NCBI RefSeq assembly: GCF_026339735.1
Contig: NZ_JAPEQG010000003.1
Span: 248,001-312,000 of the forward strand
DNA length: 64,000 bases
Origin: Streptomyces sp. NBC_01669
GTDB lineage: Bacteria; Actinomycetota; Actinomycetes; Streptomycetales; Streptomycetaceae
Reading direction: 5' to 3'
Shown piece after piece: positions 8,839 to 18,129 of the stretch. Numbering within the stretch: the stretch's first letter is position 1; the number at the start of each line of letters is the position of its first letter. The notes under the pieces are model-generated. The model did no database searches and had not been told where the DNA came from. It saw only the letters and a program-made list of their open reading frames with translations. A program made the position numbers and the translations under genes.

Positions 8839-9738
8839 GTGCCGAACCTGTCGCCGACCGCCCCAACTGCCCGCGGAATCTTTGACCGCCTGGACGTGGA
8901 GTGGGAAGTCCTGTGCGCGGACACCTCCGTTCAGGCCGCCGTGACCGACTGGCTGATGGCCGATCGCCTGGCCGACGACGTCGCGGCCGTGACCGATTCC
9001 TGGGTGCGCGGTCTCGGACCCGCCCAGCTGCTCGCCGCCCTGCAGCCGCCCAACGGGGCCGTGACCGATGCGCTGATCGATGCCGTGCTCCGCGCCTTGC
9101 TGCGTCGGGCGGCCAGTCGTGACCGATCGGCCACGCTCGCCGCTCGCATCATCGTCCAGGCCATGATCCCCGCCGCCGTCCGCATGACCCGCGGTCAGGT
9201 CCGCCCCTTCGGTGGCCGCACCTTCGACGACATCGGTCACATGACCATCGCCGCCCTCTACGTCGTCGCCCGCTCCGGTCGCATCCACACCCGGCCTGGC
9301 CGGCCCGCCGCCAACCTCGCTCTGGACACGCTGCGTCACGTCTGCCGGGAGCTCGCCGCCGACCGCGAAGAGCACGGAGAAGACCTGGCCGCCGCACAGG
9401 ACCTGGCCGACAGGACACCCGGGCCGGCCGAGATCGCCGAAGCCCGGAGCATCGGCTCGGCCGCGGCCGCCGCCGGCCTTCAGCCCACCGGGGCCCTCAG
9501 CGAAGGGGAAGCCAGCCGCGCCCGCCTGGAGCTGCTCGAGCTGGTCCTGGACGCGATGGCCAGCGGCACCTTGTCGCCAGCCGACGGCCGCGCCATCGCC
9601 TGGCACTACACCACCGACCCGGTCCCCGACACCGTCGCCGCCACCCGCACCGCCACGACCGCCACGGCGTGGCAGCGCCGCCGCTCCCGTGCAGTGGCCC
9701 GCCTGACGGCATCGCTCCAACTGAGTCCTGCGGCATGA
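8839..9738 (+). CDS. Sigma-factor-like protein at head of conjugation operon
   Basis: GTG 8839 follows AAAGGAGAAG at normal spacing. The protein has 299 aa. Residues about 95-170 (ARIIVQAMIPAAVRMTRGQV, FDDIGHMTIAALYVVARS, RPAANLALDTLRHV) resemble a diverged sigma region 2. The C-terminus (LSPADGRAIAWHY, then TATTATAWQRRRSRAVARL) looks like region 4. This is pattern reading, not a firm match. It is the first gene of the operon and lies directly downstream of the 9-bp repeat array, so a regulatory role is plausible. The product could equally be a family-specific protein of unknown function. Confidence 0.5.
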   Translation: MPNLSPTAPTARGIFDRLDVEWEVLCADTSVQAAVTDWLMADRLADDVAAVTDSWVRGLGPAQLLAALQPPNGAVTDALIDAVLRALLRRAASRDRSATLAARIIVQAMIPAAVRMTRGQVRPFGGRTFDDIGHMTIAALYVVARSGRIHTRPGRPAANLALDTLRHVCRELAADREEHGEDLAAAQDLADRTPGPAEIAEARSIGSAAAAAGLQPTGALSEGEASRARLELLELVLDAMASGTLSPADGRAIAWHYTTDPVPDTVAATRTATTATAWQRRRSRAVARLTASLQLSPAA

Positions 9739-9791
9739 CGCCGACTCGTCATCCCTCCACCGTCCGCCCGCCCCCAGAGAAGGAGACCCAC

Positions 9792-10058
9792 ATGACCCAG
9801 ACCACCAAGGTGCCCCTGGACGCAGACGAAGAGCGCATCACCCGCGCCCAGCATCTGCTCATCCAGCTCGGCGCCGCGCTGGTCTCCCATCCCTTCGACA
9901 CCCAGACCCACGACCGGCTGCGTGCCTTCCTCGCCGACGACGCCGACGGGGTCCTCGCCTCCCTGGAGGCGCTGCAGCAGCGACCGGAGACTGAACTGCG
10001 CCAGCGGATCGCCGAACTGTCCGGCCACACCCTGCGGTCCTTCGGAGGCTCGGCATGA
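9792..10058 (+). CDS. Small soluble protein of the conjugation operon
   Basis: ATG 9792 follows AGAAGGAG. The 88-aa product, starting MTQTTKVPLDADEERITRAQ, is acidic and helical, without a signal peptide or membrane segment. Its stop overlaps the start of the next gene (ATGA at 10055-10058), so translation is probably coupled to the TcpC-like gene. I do not recognise a family. Confidence 0.7.
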   Translation: MTQTTKVPLDADEERITRAQHLLIQLGAALVSHPFDTQTHDRLRAFLADDADGVLASLEALQQRPETELRQRIAELSGHTLRSFGGSA

Positions 10059-11203
10059 AGTCCATGTGGAACCGTCGCCCGGCGAATGAGGCGGCTGTGC
10101 CGGATACCGAGCCGCAGGACTGGGACATCGACGAGGGGCCGCAGGATGTGGCTGGCTGGTCGACCGGCGCCCAGGCAAACACCGCCGCGGCCATCCGCTG
10201 GACGGCCTGGGGCCTGCTCGTCCTCGGCCCGCTGCTCGGCGCGTTCGCGTATCTGTCGGCACCGGCACAGGCCGGACCCGCACAGAAGAAGCCGGCGCCC
10301 ACCGCTCCGGCTGCGACCGGCGCCCAGGGCGCGGCCGGCTTCGCCCAGCTCTTCCTCGCCGCCTTCATCTCGGCGGGGGAGGGCGACCAGGACAAGCTCG
10401 CCGCCTACTACCCGGACGCCACGAGCCTGCGCCTGGAGGGGGCTTCGGACCGGCGGCGCGGCGAGCAGCTCACCGTCGTACGACTGCGCCAGACCGACTC
10501 CGGTATCTGGTCCGTCACGGTGGCTGCCCGCATCACCAACACGAAACCGGCCGCGAAGCCGGCCGACGGACCCCAGGCTGACGGCAAGGACGAAGCGAAG
10601 GCCGTGGCTGCCCGGGCCGTGCGGTACTTCCAGGTCCCGGTCGCCACCGCGACCACGGCCGGCGGGGCGAGCGGGTACACGGCGCTGGCCATGCCGGCCG
10701 AGGTCGCCGCACCCGAGCGGATCAAGGCTCCCGGACTCGTCTACGGGCCGATGCGGCCCGCGCTTCCGGCCGATCCGCGCACCCAGGCCGTCACCGAGTT
10801 CCTGACCGCCTACCTGACCGGCGCCGGTGAACTCGACCGCTACCTCGCGCCGGGAACGCACCTCGCCCCCGTCACTCCCGCGCCGTACACGGGCATCGCG
10901 GTCGACACCCTCGCCATCGAGGGCGAGAAGGGCACCGAGCCGGTGACCACGGTGCCTGACGACGGCACCACGCTGCGGCTGCTGGTCGCGCTGCGCGCCA
11001 CGGGCCACGACGAGGTCCGCGTGCCGCTCACCTACGCGCTGATCCTCAAGGCGCGGGCGGGCCGCTGGGAGATCGCCAGCCTCGACGGCGCCCCCACGCC
11101 CGCCACCACTCCCACCGCGTCCGTCGCGCCGGCTGCCCCTAACGCCGGCACGACCTCCTCGAGGGCGCCCAGCACCGCTCCCACCCTCACCGCCACCTCC
11201 TGA
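10055..11203 (+). CDS. Conjugal transfer protein, TcpC/VirB8-like
   Basis: This 382-aa protein has an acidic cytosolic N-terminus, one membrane segment at residues about 50-68 (AWGLLVLGPLLGAFAYLSAP) and a large extracytoplasmic part. That part contains two NTF2-like repeats: FAQLFLAAFISAGEGDQDKL and VTEFLTAYLTGAGELDRYL each open a repeat. This one-TM, tandem-NTF2 layout is that of TcpC of clostridial plasmids, a VirB8 analogue forming the channel scaffold. The C-terminal 30 residues are a Thr/Ala/Pro tail. The start overlaps the upstream stop. Confidence 0.78.
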   Translation: MKSMWNRRPANEAAVPDTEPQDWDIDEGPQDVAGWSTGAQANTAAAIRWTAWGLLVLGPLLGAFAYLSAPAQAGPAQKKPAPTAPAATGAQGAAGFAQLFLAAFISAGEGDQDKLAAYYPDATSLRLEGASDRRRGEQLTVVRLRQTDSGIWSVTVAARITNTKPAAKPADGPQADGKDEAKAVAARAVRYFQVPVATATTAGGASGYTALAMPAEVAAPERIKAPGLVYGPMRPALPADPRTQAVTEFLTAYLTGAGELDRYLAPGTHLAPVTPAPYTGIAVDTLAIEGEKGTEPVTTVPDDGTTLRLLVALRATGHDEVRVPLTYALILKARAGRWEIASLDGAPTPATTPTASVAPAAPNAGTTSSRAPSTAPTLTATS

Positions 11204-11216
11204 AGGAGAAGACACC

Positions 11217-11504
11217 ATGCACGGCATCACGCTCGCCGCCGGTTGGATCCAGACCGGTACCGGCCTCGGCAACGACATCAAGAACCTCATCTTCAACGTC
11301 GCCATCCCGGTGCTGTGCGGCGCCTTCGTGGTCATCGTCGGCTGGAAGACGAAGGCGCCCGGCCCGACGATCATGGCCGTGATCTTCTCGGCCATCGTCT
11401 GGGGCGGCGCCGCGAACATGGACACCCTCAAGGACAAGACAACCGAGGACATCACGCAGTACGACGGCGGAGGCCGCACGCTCACCGGGCCTGGTGACCA
11501 GTGA
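11217..11504 (+). CDS. Small two-helix membrane protein, VirB2-like position
   Basis: ATG 11217 follows GAAGGAGAAG. The 95-aa protein starts MHGITLAAGWIQTGTGLGND and carries two hydrophobic helices, at residues about 22-42 and 48-66. Size, topology and its place between TcpC-like and TcpE-like genes fit a pilin-like or TcpD-like channel subunit. The sequence itself does not prove this. The stop region overlaps the next GTG start. Confidence 0.6.
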   Translation: MHGITLAAGWIQTGTGLGNDIKNLIFNVAIPVLCGAFVVIVGWKTKAPGPTIMAVIFSAIVWGGAANMDTLKDKTTEDITQYDGGGRTLTGPGDQ

Positions 11505-12118
11505 CCACCCACCTTGTCGACGCGTCCGAGACCAGCGACGAGCTGATCGGCCGCTGCTACACCAAGGCCCGTCGTGCCCCCCTGGTTCACGGTGTCATCC
11601 GCGACGTCCACGGCGGCCGCGGAATCCGACTTCCGGGCGGCCCGTACACGCTCACTCAGCTCGCGGCGATCGTCGGCACGTTCGTGGCGCTGATCCTGAC
11701 CCGTGCGGTCTGGGGCGGGCACGGGCTGATGGACGTGGTGGTGCTGCTCGGCCTGCCGTTCGCGGCCGCGTTTGTTCTGCGGCATCTGCACATCGACGGC
11801 CGCAACCCTCTCGCCGCTCTGGTCAGCGTCGCCGTGATGGTGACCGGCCCCAGGTGGGGGCGGCTGCATGGCCGGCCTTTCCGCCCGGCCCGACCGGTGA
11901 GCGGCGACACGCTCATCACCGTCGCCGCCGAGGGTCCTGTGGCCGACAGCGCCTCCGCAGCGGCACGGCCGGCCTCCGCCGTCGCCGTCACCGACCCTGC
12001 CCGGCTGGCGCCGGCCACACCCGCCCCCGATGCGACTGCCGGCGCCCCTGTGGCGTCCGGTGTGCAGGCCCTGCTCGCCCGCCGCGCCACGTCCGCACGA
12101 ACCGACCCAGAGGAGTGA
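11501..12118 (+). CDS. TcpE/PrgI-like membrane protein
   Basis: GTG 11501 overlaps the upstream stop. The 205-aa protein has a short N-terminal cytosolic part and two closely spaced membrane helices at about 50-90 (LAAIVGTFVALILTRAVWGG and VVVLLGLPFAAAFVLRHLHI). LAALVSVAVMVTGPRWGRLH follows, then an Ala/Pro-rich tail. Small two-TM proteins just upstream of a VirB4 gene are the TcpE/PrgI/VirB3 class. Its stop lies 1 nt before the VirB4 ATG. Confidence 0.65.
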   Translation: MTTHLVDASETSDELIGRCYTKARRAPLVHGVIRDVHGGRGIRLPGGPYTLTQLAAIVGTFVALILTRAVWGGHGLMDVVVLLGLPFAAAFVLRHLHIDGRNPLAALVSVAVMVTGPRWGRLHGRPFRPARPVSGDTLITVAAEGPVADSASAAARPASAVAVTDPARLAPATPAPDATAGAPVASGVQALLARRATSARTDPEE

Positions 12119-12119
12119 G

Positions 12120-14663
12120 ATGCGCCTGCCGATCCGGCACGTTGCCAACAACCTCGTCTTCACCACGCACGGCACCACGTGGGCGATCTGGCGGGTGGCT
12201 GCGGCTAACTACTCCCACGCGCGGGCGACCGAGAAGAAGCGGCGGCTGAAGTCGCTTGAGTCGCTGTTCAAGTCGCTGACGGGCGAGCCGATGCTGATGT
12301 CGCTGTGCCCGCAGGTCGACCCGATCGCCGTGGTGCGCGCCATGGTCGCCGACGTCGACCTGAAGAAGTCACCGCGCTACGAACGGCTCGGTCACGCCGT
12401 GCTGGACCAGCTCGAGGAGATGGAGCTGACCGGCCGCACCGACTGGCTCGCTATCCCGCTGCCGCCGCTGTCCCGCAAGGACGCCGCCCTGTCCGCGTTC
12501 GCCGCGGCCAAGGCCGAAGTCGCGCTGCAGCTCGGCCTCATGCCCGCACCTATCACCGCCGGCGAAGTCGAGCGGCGCACCGAGCAGTCCAAGCGGATGC
12601 ATGCCCAGTGGCCTACCGGGGTGTCGATGAGGCCGGCCACCGAGGCGGAAATCTTGTGGATCTACGGCCACAGCGCGCGCCGCGGGCTGGCGGAGCCGTT
12701 CCTGCCCGACGGCACCGAGCAACCCGTGCGCGGCCGCGGCCGGACGGTTGCGGCCCTGGGGGAGGTGCTGGTCGCCGAGGGCGGCGCCGACTTCACCGAG
12801 CGCCGCACAGCACCGGGCAATCCGTTTGAGCGGCGCTTCGTTCAGGTCTCCTCCGAGTGGGGCGACTCCTACCAGGCAGTGCTGGCCCTGTCCGAGATGC
12901 CGGAGGCCTTCGCGCTGCCTGGGGCGGCGTACCTGCAGCAGCTGGACGATCTGGCCTACCCCGTGGACTGGACCGCCCGGCTGGTCATCACCCCAGGCAC
13001 CAAAGCGGAGGCGAAGACCCGCAAGCGCGCCCGGCACCTGAAGGCGCAGGCCGCGGAGTATCAGGGCGACCCGGCCGGCCCGCCGGCAGCGCTCGCGAAG
13101 AACGAGGCGGACAACGACGAGTTCCGTGGCCGGCTCACTGCCTCGGCCCGCGAGGTCGAGATCCGCGCCATGGTCACCCTTGTGGTCTGGGGTGCCACTG
13201 CGGACGAAGCTCAGGACCGTGCGGCCGCCCTGTCCAGTGACTTCGGCGCCACCGATTACACGTTCTCCCGGCCGGTGGGGGAGCAGACCAGCCTGTGGCA
13301 CGCGATGCTGCCCGGCTGCCGTACCCCGCGGGTGATGACCGGGTACGCCCAGTACCTGCTCGCCCGGGACTTCGCGATGGCCATGCCCTGGTGCGGCTCC
13401 CAGCTCGGTGACGAAAGGGGCGGCCTGTTCGGGCTGCAGCTCGCTTCCGGCGGTGCCCGCCCGGTCATGGTTGACCCGGCCCGTGGGCCCCGGGAGAACG
13501 CGTCCGCGTCGATGGCGTTCATCGGCGAGCTCGGCGCCGGCAAGTCCGTCGGCCTGAAGTCGGCGGTCTACAACGTCCTGGCCCGTGGCCACCAGCCCGG
13601 GAAGCCGAACAGCCGCGGGCGCGCCGTCATCGTCGACCGCACCAGGGAAGAGGAATGGGCGAGGTTCGCGCAGGCTTGCCCCGGCACCACCCAGGTCATC
13701 CGTATCGGCCAGAGCGCCGAAGTGTCTCTCGACCCGCTGCGCCTGTACGTGAAGGACAGCCCCAAGGTCGCGGCCCGCTTTTGTGAGTCCTTCCTGACGC
13801 TTCTGCTCGGTGTGAAGCCGATGGACCTGGAAGGCGTTGCACTGTCCGAAGCGGTGCAGGCCGTCCTCGAGCGGTCCGAGCCCTCCATGCGCGCCCTGAT
13901 GGATGAGCTCGCTTTGCGCGGGAGAGAGGACACCCCTGCCCGGAACCTGGCCCGCAAGCTCAAGGCGGTAGCGCGCAAGGACCTCGCTGCTGTCGTGTTC
14001 GACGAGTCGCTGCCGGTGGTGGATACCGCGCGGGCCGACTCCGTCGTCTTTCTCGTCAGCTCCCTGGCGCTACCGAAGAAGAGCGAGCTGGCCTCCGACC
14101 ATCGCATCGAGCGCCTGGAGTTCGAGAAGGTTCTGGGCCGCTCGCTGATGTACCTGATCGCCGCCGTGGCGCGCGAGACCGTCATGCGGCACAAGGACGA
14201 GTTCGGCGTCGCAGTCTTCGACGAATGCTGGTGGCTCACGAGCTCGGACGAGGGCCTGGAGCTGCTGCTCGAGCTCATGCGTGACGGCCGTAAGCACAAC
14301 GCCGCCGCCTATGTCGGCTCCCATGACCCGGATGACATCGGGCCGGCCGAGAGCGAGAAGGGCGCCATCATCCGCGGCCTGATCCCTCACCGGCTCCTCT
14401 TCCGCCAGACGGCTCGCTCGCTTGCCGAGCGTGGTCTGGAGTTCCTCGGCGTTGATGCGACCGATCCCGAACTGCTTGACCTGGTCACCGCAGGCCTGTC
14501 GCCGCTGGACCTGCCGGAGGAGGAGAAGCTCGCCCGGGCGGGGGAGTGCCTGTACCGGGACCTGGCCGGCCGCATCGGACTGATGAAGGTCCTCATCCCG
14601 ATGGACCCGGCCGTCATGCGCGTCATCCACACCACCCCCAGCGACTACCGGACCGCAACATGA
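12120..14663 (+). CDS. VirB4-like conjugation ATPase
   Basis: ATG 12120 is preceded by GAGGAG. The protein has 847 aa. The N-terminal half (residues 1-430) is the VirB4/TcpF N-domain. Walker A is GELGAGKS at about 469-476, and Walker B ends VAVFDECWW with D701/E702. YVGSHDPDDIGP and RLLFRQTARSLAERG follow as in VirB4 ATPases. It would power assembly of the mating channel at the inner face of the membrane. The stop overlaps the next ATG (ATGA at 14660-14663). Confidence 0.88.
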   Translation: MRLPIRHVANNLVFTTHGTTWAIWRVAAANYSHARATEKKRRLKSLESLFKSLTGEPMLMSLCPQVDPIAVVRAMVADVDLKKSPRYERLGHAVLDQLEEMELTGRTDWLAIPLPPLSRKDAALSAFAAAKAEVALQLGLMPAPITAGEVERRTEQSKRMHAQWPTGVSMRPATEAEILWIYGHSARRGLAEPFLPDGTEQPVRGRGRTVAALGEVLVAEGGADFTERRTAPGNPFERRFVQVSSEWGDSYQAVLALSEMPEAFALPGAAYLQQLDDLAYPVDWTARLVITPGTKAEAKTRKRARHLKAQAAEYQGDPAGPPAALAKNEADNDEFRGRLTASAREVEIRAMVTLVVWGATADEAQDRAAALSSDFGATDYTFSRPVGEQTSLWHAMLPGCRTPRVMTGYAQYLLARDFAMAMPWCGSQLGDERGGLFGLQLASGGARPVMVDPARGPRENASASMAFIGELGAGKSVGLKSAVYNVLARGHQPGKPNSRGRAVIVDRTREEEWARFAQACPGTTQVIRIGQSAEVSLDPLRLYVKDSPKVAARFCESFLTLLLGVKPMDLEGVALSEAVQAVLERSEPSMRALMDELALRGREDTPARNLARKLKAVARKDLAAVVFDESLPVVDTARADSVVFLVSSLALPKKSELASDHRIERLEFEKVLGRSLMYLIAAVARETVMRHKDEFGVAVFDECWWLTSSDEGLELLLELMRDGRKHNAAAYVGSHDPDDIGPAESEKGAIIRGLIPHRLLFRQTARSLAERGLEFLGVDATDPELLDLVTAGLSPLDLPEEEKLARAGECLYRDLAGRIGLMKVLIPMDPAVMRVIHTTPSDYRTAT

Positions 14664-16978
14664 CCACGCTTGTGACCTGGCGGATGCGGCTGCGGGCGCT
14701 GGGGGCCGCGCGGCTGCGCCTGGCGCTCCTGTTCGCCGTGCTCGCCGCCACCACCTTCACCCTGCTCACGTCGCTGCCCGCTCACGCGGAACCCACCCCT
14801 ACCCCGTCCCCGACCTCGCCGGCCGCCGGCGCCCAGCGCACCCCGACGCCGGAAGAGATCGAGGCGATCGAGGAGGTCATGCGCGAGCAGAGCGAGAAGT
14901 TCTCCAAGGCGGCACAGGAAGCGATGCTCGACACGGAGAAGGACCGGCTGCGCAAGCTGCTCCCCGACGAGGGCGGTGTCCTCGGTGTCTTCGACGTCAC
15001 CGACGCCAACGGCCTGCCGATCAGCGTCTACACCGTCAAGTCCGATACCGGCGGCCTGACGGACTGGGACCTGGATATCGAGAACCTGCTCACCGAGCTG
15101 TGCTTCATGGTCACCAAGTGGCTGATCGCGTTCTGCTGCTGGCTCATCGCCTGGTCCCTGTCCTTCGGCCTGGCCAAACTGCTGCTCGTCCCGGTGCTGT
15201 CGGTCGCCGACTCCCTGCACACCCGCGTCATCGTGGAAATGGGCCTGCCCGCGCTGTTCCTGTCGGTGTGCGCGGTCATCTGCGTCGCCCGGATCTTCTT
15301 CGGGGACAAGGCCAGGGGCTGGGGTGACGCCGCCCTGTCCCTGCTGCTGGCGGCGCTGACGACCACGCTGCTGTCCTCCGCCCCGCACACACTCCTCGGG
15401 GAACAGGACGGGGCGATCGCGGTGACCCGCGGCCTGGCCCTGGAAGTCGCCGACGTCATCCTGGACGCCAACCCGGCAACGCCGAACGCCAGCGACGGCG
15501 TGACCACCCCGGCCACCAGCAGCACCCTGTCGCGGCCCCTGACCGACGCGCTCACGGACGCGTTCATCGTCAAACCCGCCATGCTGCTGCAGTACGGCCG
15601 CGTCTTCGAAGGCGAGTGCGCCACCGAGTACGCAGACACCCGGCTCGCGCAGCTCGCCTTCGACCGGCAAGTCCACTCCCGCACCAACAAGCTCAAGAAG
15701 CTCACCGGCCTCACCGACTACCTCAGCCCCGTCGGCCTGCCCGTCTCCTCCTGGTACGACATGCAGATCGGCATGAGCACCCGGTGGGCCGTCGACCACT
15801 TCGGCGACCCGCCCATGGAGCGCTTCGAAGTACACTGCGTGCCCGGTGACGCCGACGCTGCGAAGAAGGCCAGCCTCGACAAGCTCGGCGGCGGACTCTT
15901 CCTCCTCATCGCCGCCATCATCGTCTGCGTCCTCATCTCCGGCCTCGCCGGCAGCTTCCTGGTCGCCCAGTGCCGCATCGCCTGGGACGCGATCCGCGGC
16001 GAGCCCGCCCTCATCGTCGGCACCATCCCCGGCGCCGGCCGCGCCTTTCTGTGGGACTGGGCCGCCTCCGTGCTCCGGTCCCTGGGCCAGATGCTCACTG
16101 CCGTCATCGCGCTGGCGGTGTTCATCCTCATCGTCCAGGCCGTCCTCGACCCCGTGCAGGAGGACTGGGGCAGAGAACTACCCCTGCGCTTCCTGGTTGT
16201 CGACCTCGTGTGCATCGGCGCGGTCAAGAAGCGTAAGCAGCTGTCCGCCCGCTCCAAGCAGACCGCCGCGAACTTCCGGGCCAAGATGTCCGCCGCCCGG
16301 ATCGGCGGCACCCACGGCTCCGTCTTCAGCGGTCCCTCCACCTCGGCAGTCCCCAAGAACCGCCACATCGTCAGGAAGACCGCCCGCGGCCTGGTCCGCG
16401 GTGCACTGGTCGGCGTCTCTCTCGCCCAGGGCAACCCGCTCGCTGCCATCGCCTACTCCATGCCGCGGACCGTCGGCGCCACCGCCCTGGTGACCCGCTT
16501 GCAGACTGGCCGCCGCCGCCGCGGCCGGCCGCACCGCGCCCGCACCGCCAGCCGCCCCACACGGCGCCCGGGCAACCAGCCGGGTGCACCCGGCGGTCCG
16601 GGCACCCCGCCACAGGGGCCGCAGCCGAACGGCCCCCAGTGCGGCCCGCCCAGGCCTACGCATCCGCCGCGCCCCGCAGGTTCCACTCGTCCGGCCGGCC
16701 CGCGCCGGACAGGACCGGCTGCCCGAACGCCTCGACCGCGGACCGCTTCCGCCGCGGCCTCCTCGACCACATTCACGACCGGCGCGTCCGCTGCAGGCCA
16801 GCCGAGGCGTCCCCGTCGGCACGTCCAGGCCCACCGTGTCGTCTCGCGCCGTATCCAGCAGGCGGCCACGCCGCCGAGCCGGTCCGTGAGCGGGCCGGGC
16901 GGATTCGATGCCTGGCTCGCCGACCGGGAGGAGCGGGAACTGGCCCGTCGGCGTAGGCCTCCGCAAGGATCGTCGTGA
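14660..16978 (+). CDS. Large polytopic conjugal transfer protein, VirB6/TrbL-like
   Basis: This 772-aa protein starts at ATG 14660. It has a signal-like N-terminus ending SLPAHAEP near residue 39 and a charged helical stretch. About six membrane helices lie between residues 150 and 520, including LCFMVTKWLIAFCCWLIAWS, LFLLIAAIIVCVLISGLAGS and LTAVIALAVFILIVQAVLDP. The last 150 residues are Arg/Pro-rich and presumably cytosolic, ending FDAWLADREERELARRRRPP. Topology and place after VirB4 fit the VirB6-type channel core. The tail is compositionally extreme, so its frame is trusted only because it ends in a GTG overlap with the next gene. Confidence 0.72.
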   Translation: MTTLVTWRMRLRALGAARLRLALLFAVLAATTFTLLTSLPAHAEPTPTPSPTSPAAGAQRTPTPEEIEAIEEVMREQSEKFSKAAQEAMLDTEKDRLRKLLPDEGGVLGVFDVTDANGLPISVYTVKSDTGGLTDWDLDIENLLTELCFMVTKWLIAFCCWLIAWSLSFGLAKLLLVPVLSVADSLHTRVIVEMGLPALFLSVCAVICVARIFFGDKARGWGDAALSLLLAALTTTLLSSAPHTLLGEQDGAIAVTRGLALEVADVILDANPATPNASDGVTTPATSSTLSRPLTDALTDAFIVKPAMLLQYGRVFEGECATEYADTRLAQLAFDRQVHSRTNKLKKLTGLTDYLSPVGLPVSSWYDMQIGMSTRWAVDHFGDPPMERFEVHCVPGDADAAKKASLDKLGGGLFLLIAAIIVCVLISGLAGSFLVAQCRIAWDAIRGEPALIVGTIPGAGRAFLWDWAASVLRSLGQMLTAVIALAVFILIVQAVLDPVQEDWGRELPLRFLVVDLVCIGAVKKRKQLSARSKQTAANFRAKMSAARIGGTHGSVFSGPSTSAVPKNRHIVRKTARGLVRGALVGVSLAQGNPLAAIAYSMPRTVGATALVTRLQTGRRRRGRPHRARTASRPTRRPGNQPGAPGGPGTPPQGPQPNGPQCGPPRPTHPPRPAGSTRPAGPRRTGPAARTPRPRTASAAASSTTFTTGASAAGQPRRPRRHVQAHRVVSRRIQQAATPPSRSVSGPGGFDAWLADREERELARRRRPPQGSS

Positions 16979-18129
16979 CGCAGAAGAACAAGAAGTGGCT
17001 GGCTGGCGGCACCGGCCTGATCGTGCTGGCGATCGTCCTCGTGGCGGCGATCGCCGCGCACGTCGCCGGCATCGGGCAGAGCGAAGCCGAAGCCGCGGCC
17101 GCACGGGCCCAGTGCGCCGCCAACGGGTCCGGCGGCATGGACGTCGACACAGGCCAGGTCGCCCAGCAGGTCAAAGCGGTGCTCGCTGGCAGCCGCAGCA
17201 ACGTCAAGGTAGCTGGGTTGCCCTCACCGAAGGAACAGATCCCCAACGCGAAAGCCATCGTGGCGACCGGAGCACAGATGAGCATCCCGGCACGCGGTCA
17301 GGTTATCGCGCTCGCCACGGCCCTGCAGGAGTCGGGGCTGCGCAACGTCGACCATGGCGACCGCGACAGCCTCGGCCTGTTCCAGCAGCGCCCCTCCCAG
17401 GGCTGGGGCACCCGCGAGCAGATCATGGACCCGGTGTACGCGGCCACGAGGTTCTACAAGGCACTGAAGTTCCTCAAGGACTGGGAGAGCATGCCGATCA
17501 CCGTCGCCGCCCAGAAGGTCCAGAAGTCCGGCCTACCCGACGCGTACGCCAGGCACGAAGCGCTCGCCACCGCCCTGCAGCAGGCCATCGCGCCAACGCT
17601 GGGCACAGCGGCCGCCATCCCCGGCATCATCCCGGCGGCAGCAGGCTTCGGGGCCGGTTGCGCCACCCAGGCCGGCACCGACAACGGCGGCATCCCCGCG
17701 GGCACACTGCCCGAGGGATACCAGATCCCCGTCACCGCCCCCATCCAGGCACGCAACGCGATCCGTTGGGCCCTCGGCCAGCTCGGCACCCCGTACCAGT
17801 GGGGCGGCACCTGCACCAACCCCCACGGCAACAACGCCCGCGACCGGTGCGACTGCTCCTCCCTGATGCAACGCGCCTACGGAGTGGCCGGCATCGAAAT
17901 CACCCGGACCACCTACACGCAGATCAAGGACGGGCGGGCGGTGTCGACCAAGGCTCTACAGCCGGGTGACCTGGTTTTCACTAACGGCACGGCATCCCGA
18001 CCCGAACATGTCGCCATGTTCATCGGCGACGGGTTGGTCGTGCACGCCCCCCGACCAGGCCGAGTCGTAGAAGTGGCTGAGCTCGCGACCCACGGAACGA
18101 TCCTGGTGGCCCGTCGCATCGCACCCTGA
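16975..18129 (+). CDS. Cell-wall hydrolase of the conjugation operon (lytic transglycosylase + NlpC/P60)
   Basis: The 384-aa protein starts at GTG 16975, overlapping the upstream stop. An N-terminal membrane anchor spans residues 8-30. The transglycosylase-like domain has the catalytic Glu in ALATALQESGL and DSLGLFQQRPSQGWG near residues 105-150. The NlpC/P60 domain has Cys294 in CDCSSLMQRAYG and His345 in PEHVAMFIGDG. Two-domain hydrolases of this kind (VirB1/TcpG role) open peptidoglycan for the transfer channel. It is the last gene of operon A. Confidence 0.88.
   Translation: MTQKNKKWLAGGTGLIVLAIVLVAAIAAHVAGIGQSEAEAAAARAQCAANGSGGMDVDTGQVAQQVKAVLAGSRSNVKVAGLPSPKEQIPNAKAIVATGAQMSIPARGQVIALATALQESGLRNVDHGDRDSLGLFQQRPSQGWGTREQIMDPVYAATRFYKALKFLKDWESMPITVAAQKVQKSGLPDAYARHEALATALQQAIAPTLGTAAAIPGIIPAAAGFGAGCATQAGTDNGGIPAGTLPEGYQIPVTAPIQARNAIRWALGQLGTPYQWGGTCTNPHGNNARDRCDCSSLMQRAYGVAGIEITRTTYTQIKDGRAVSTKALQPGDLVFTNGTASRPEHVAMFIGDGLVVHAPRPGRVVEVAELATHGTILVARRIAP

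Noticed and set aside
9749..12178. 809-codon minus-strand open frame opposite the conjugation operon
   Set aside because: It is a shadow of four plus-strand genes with good starts and family matches; high GC keeps the antisense frame open.
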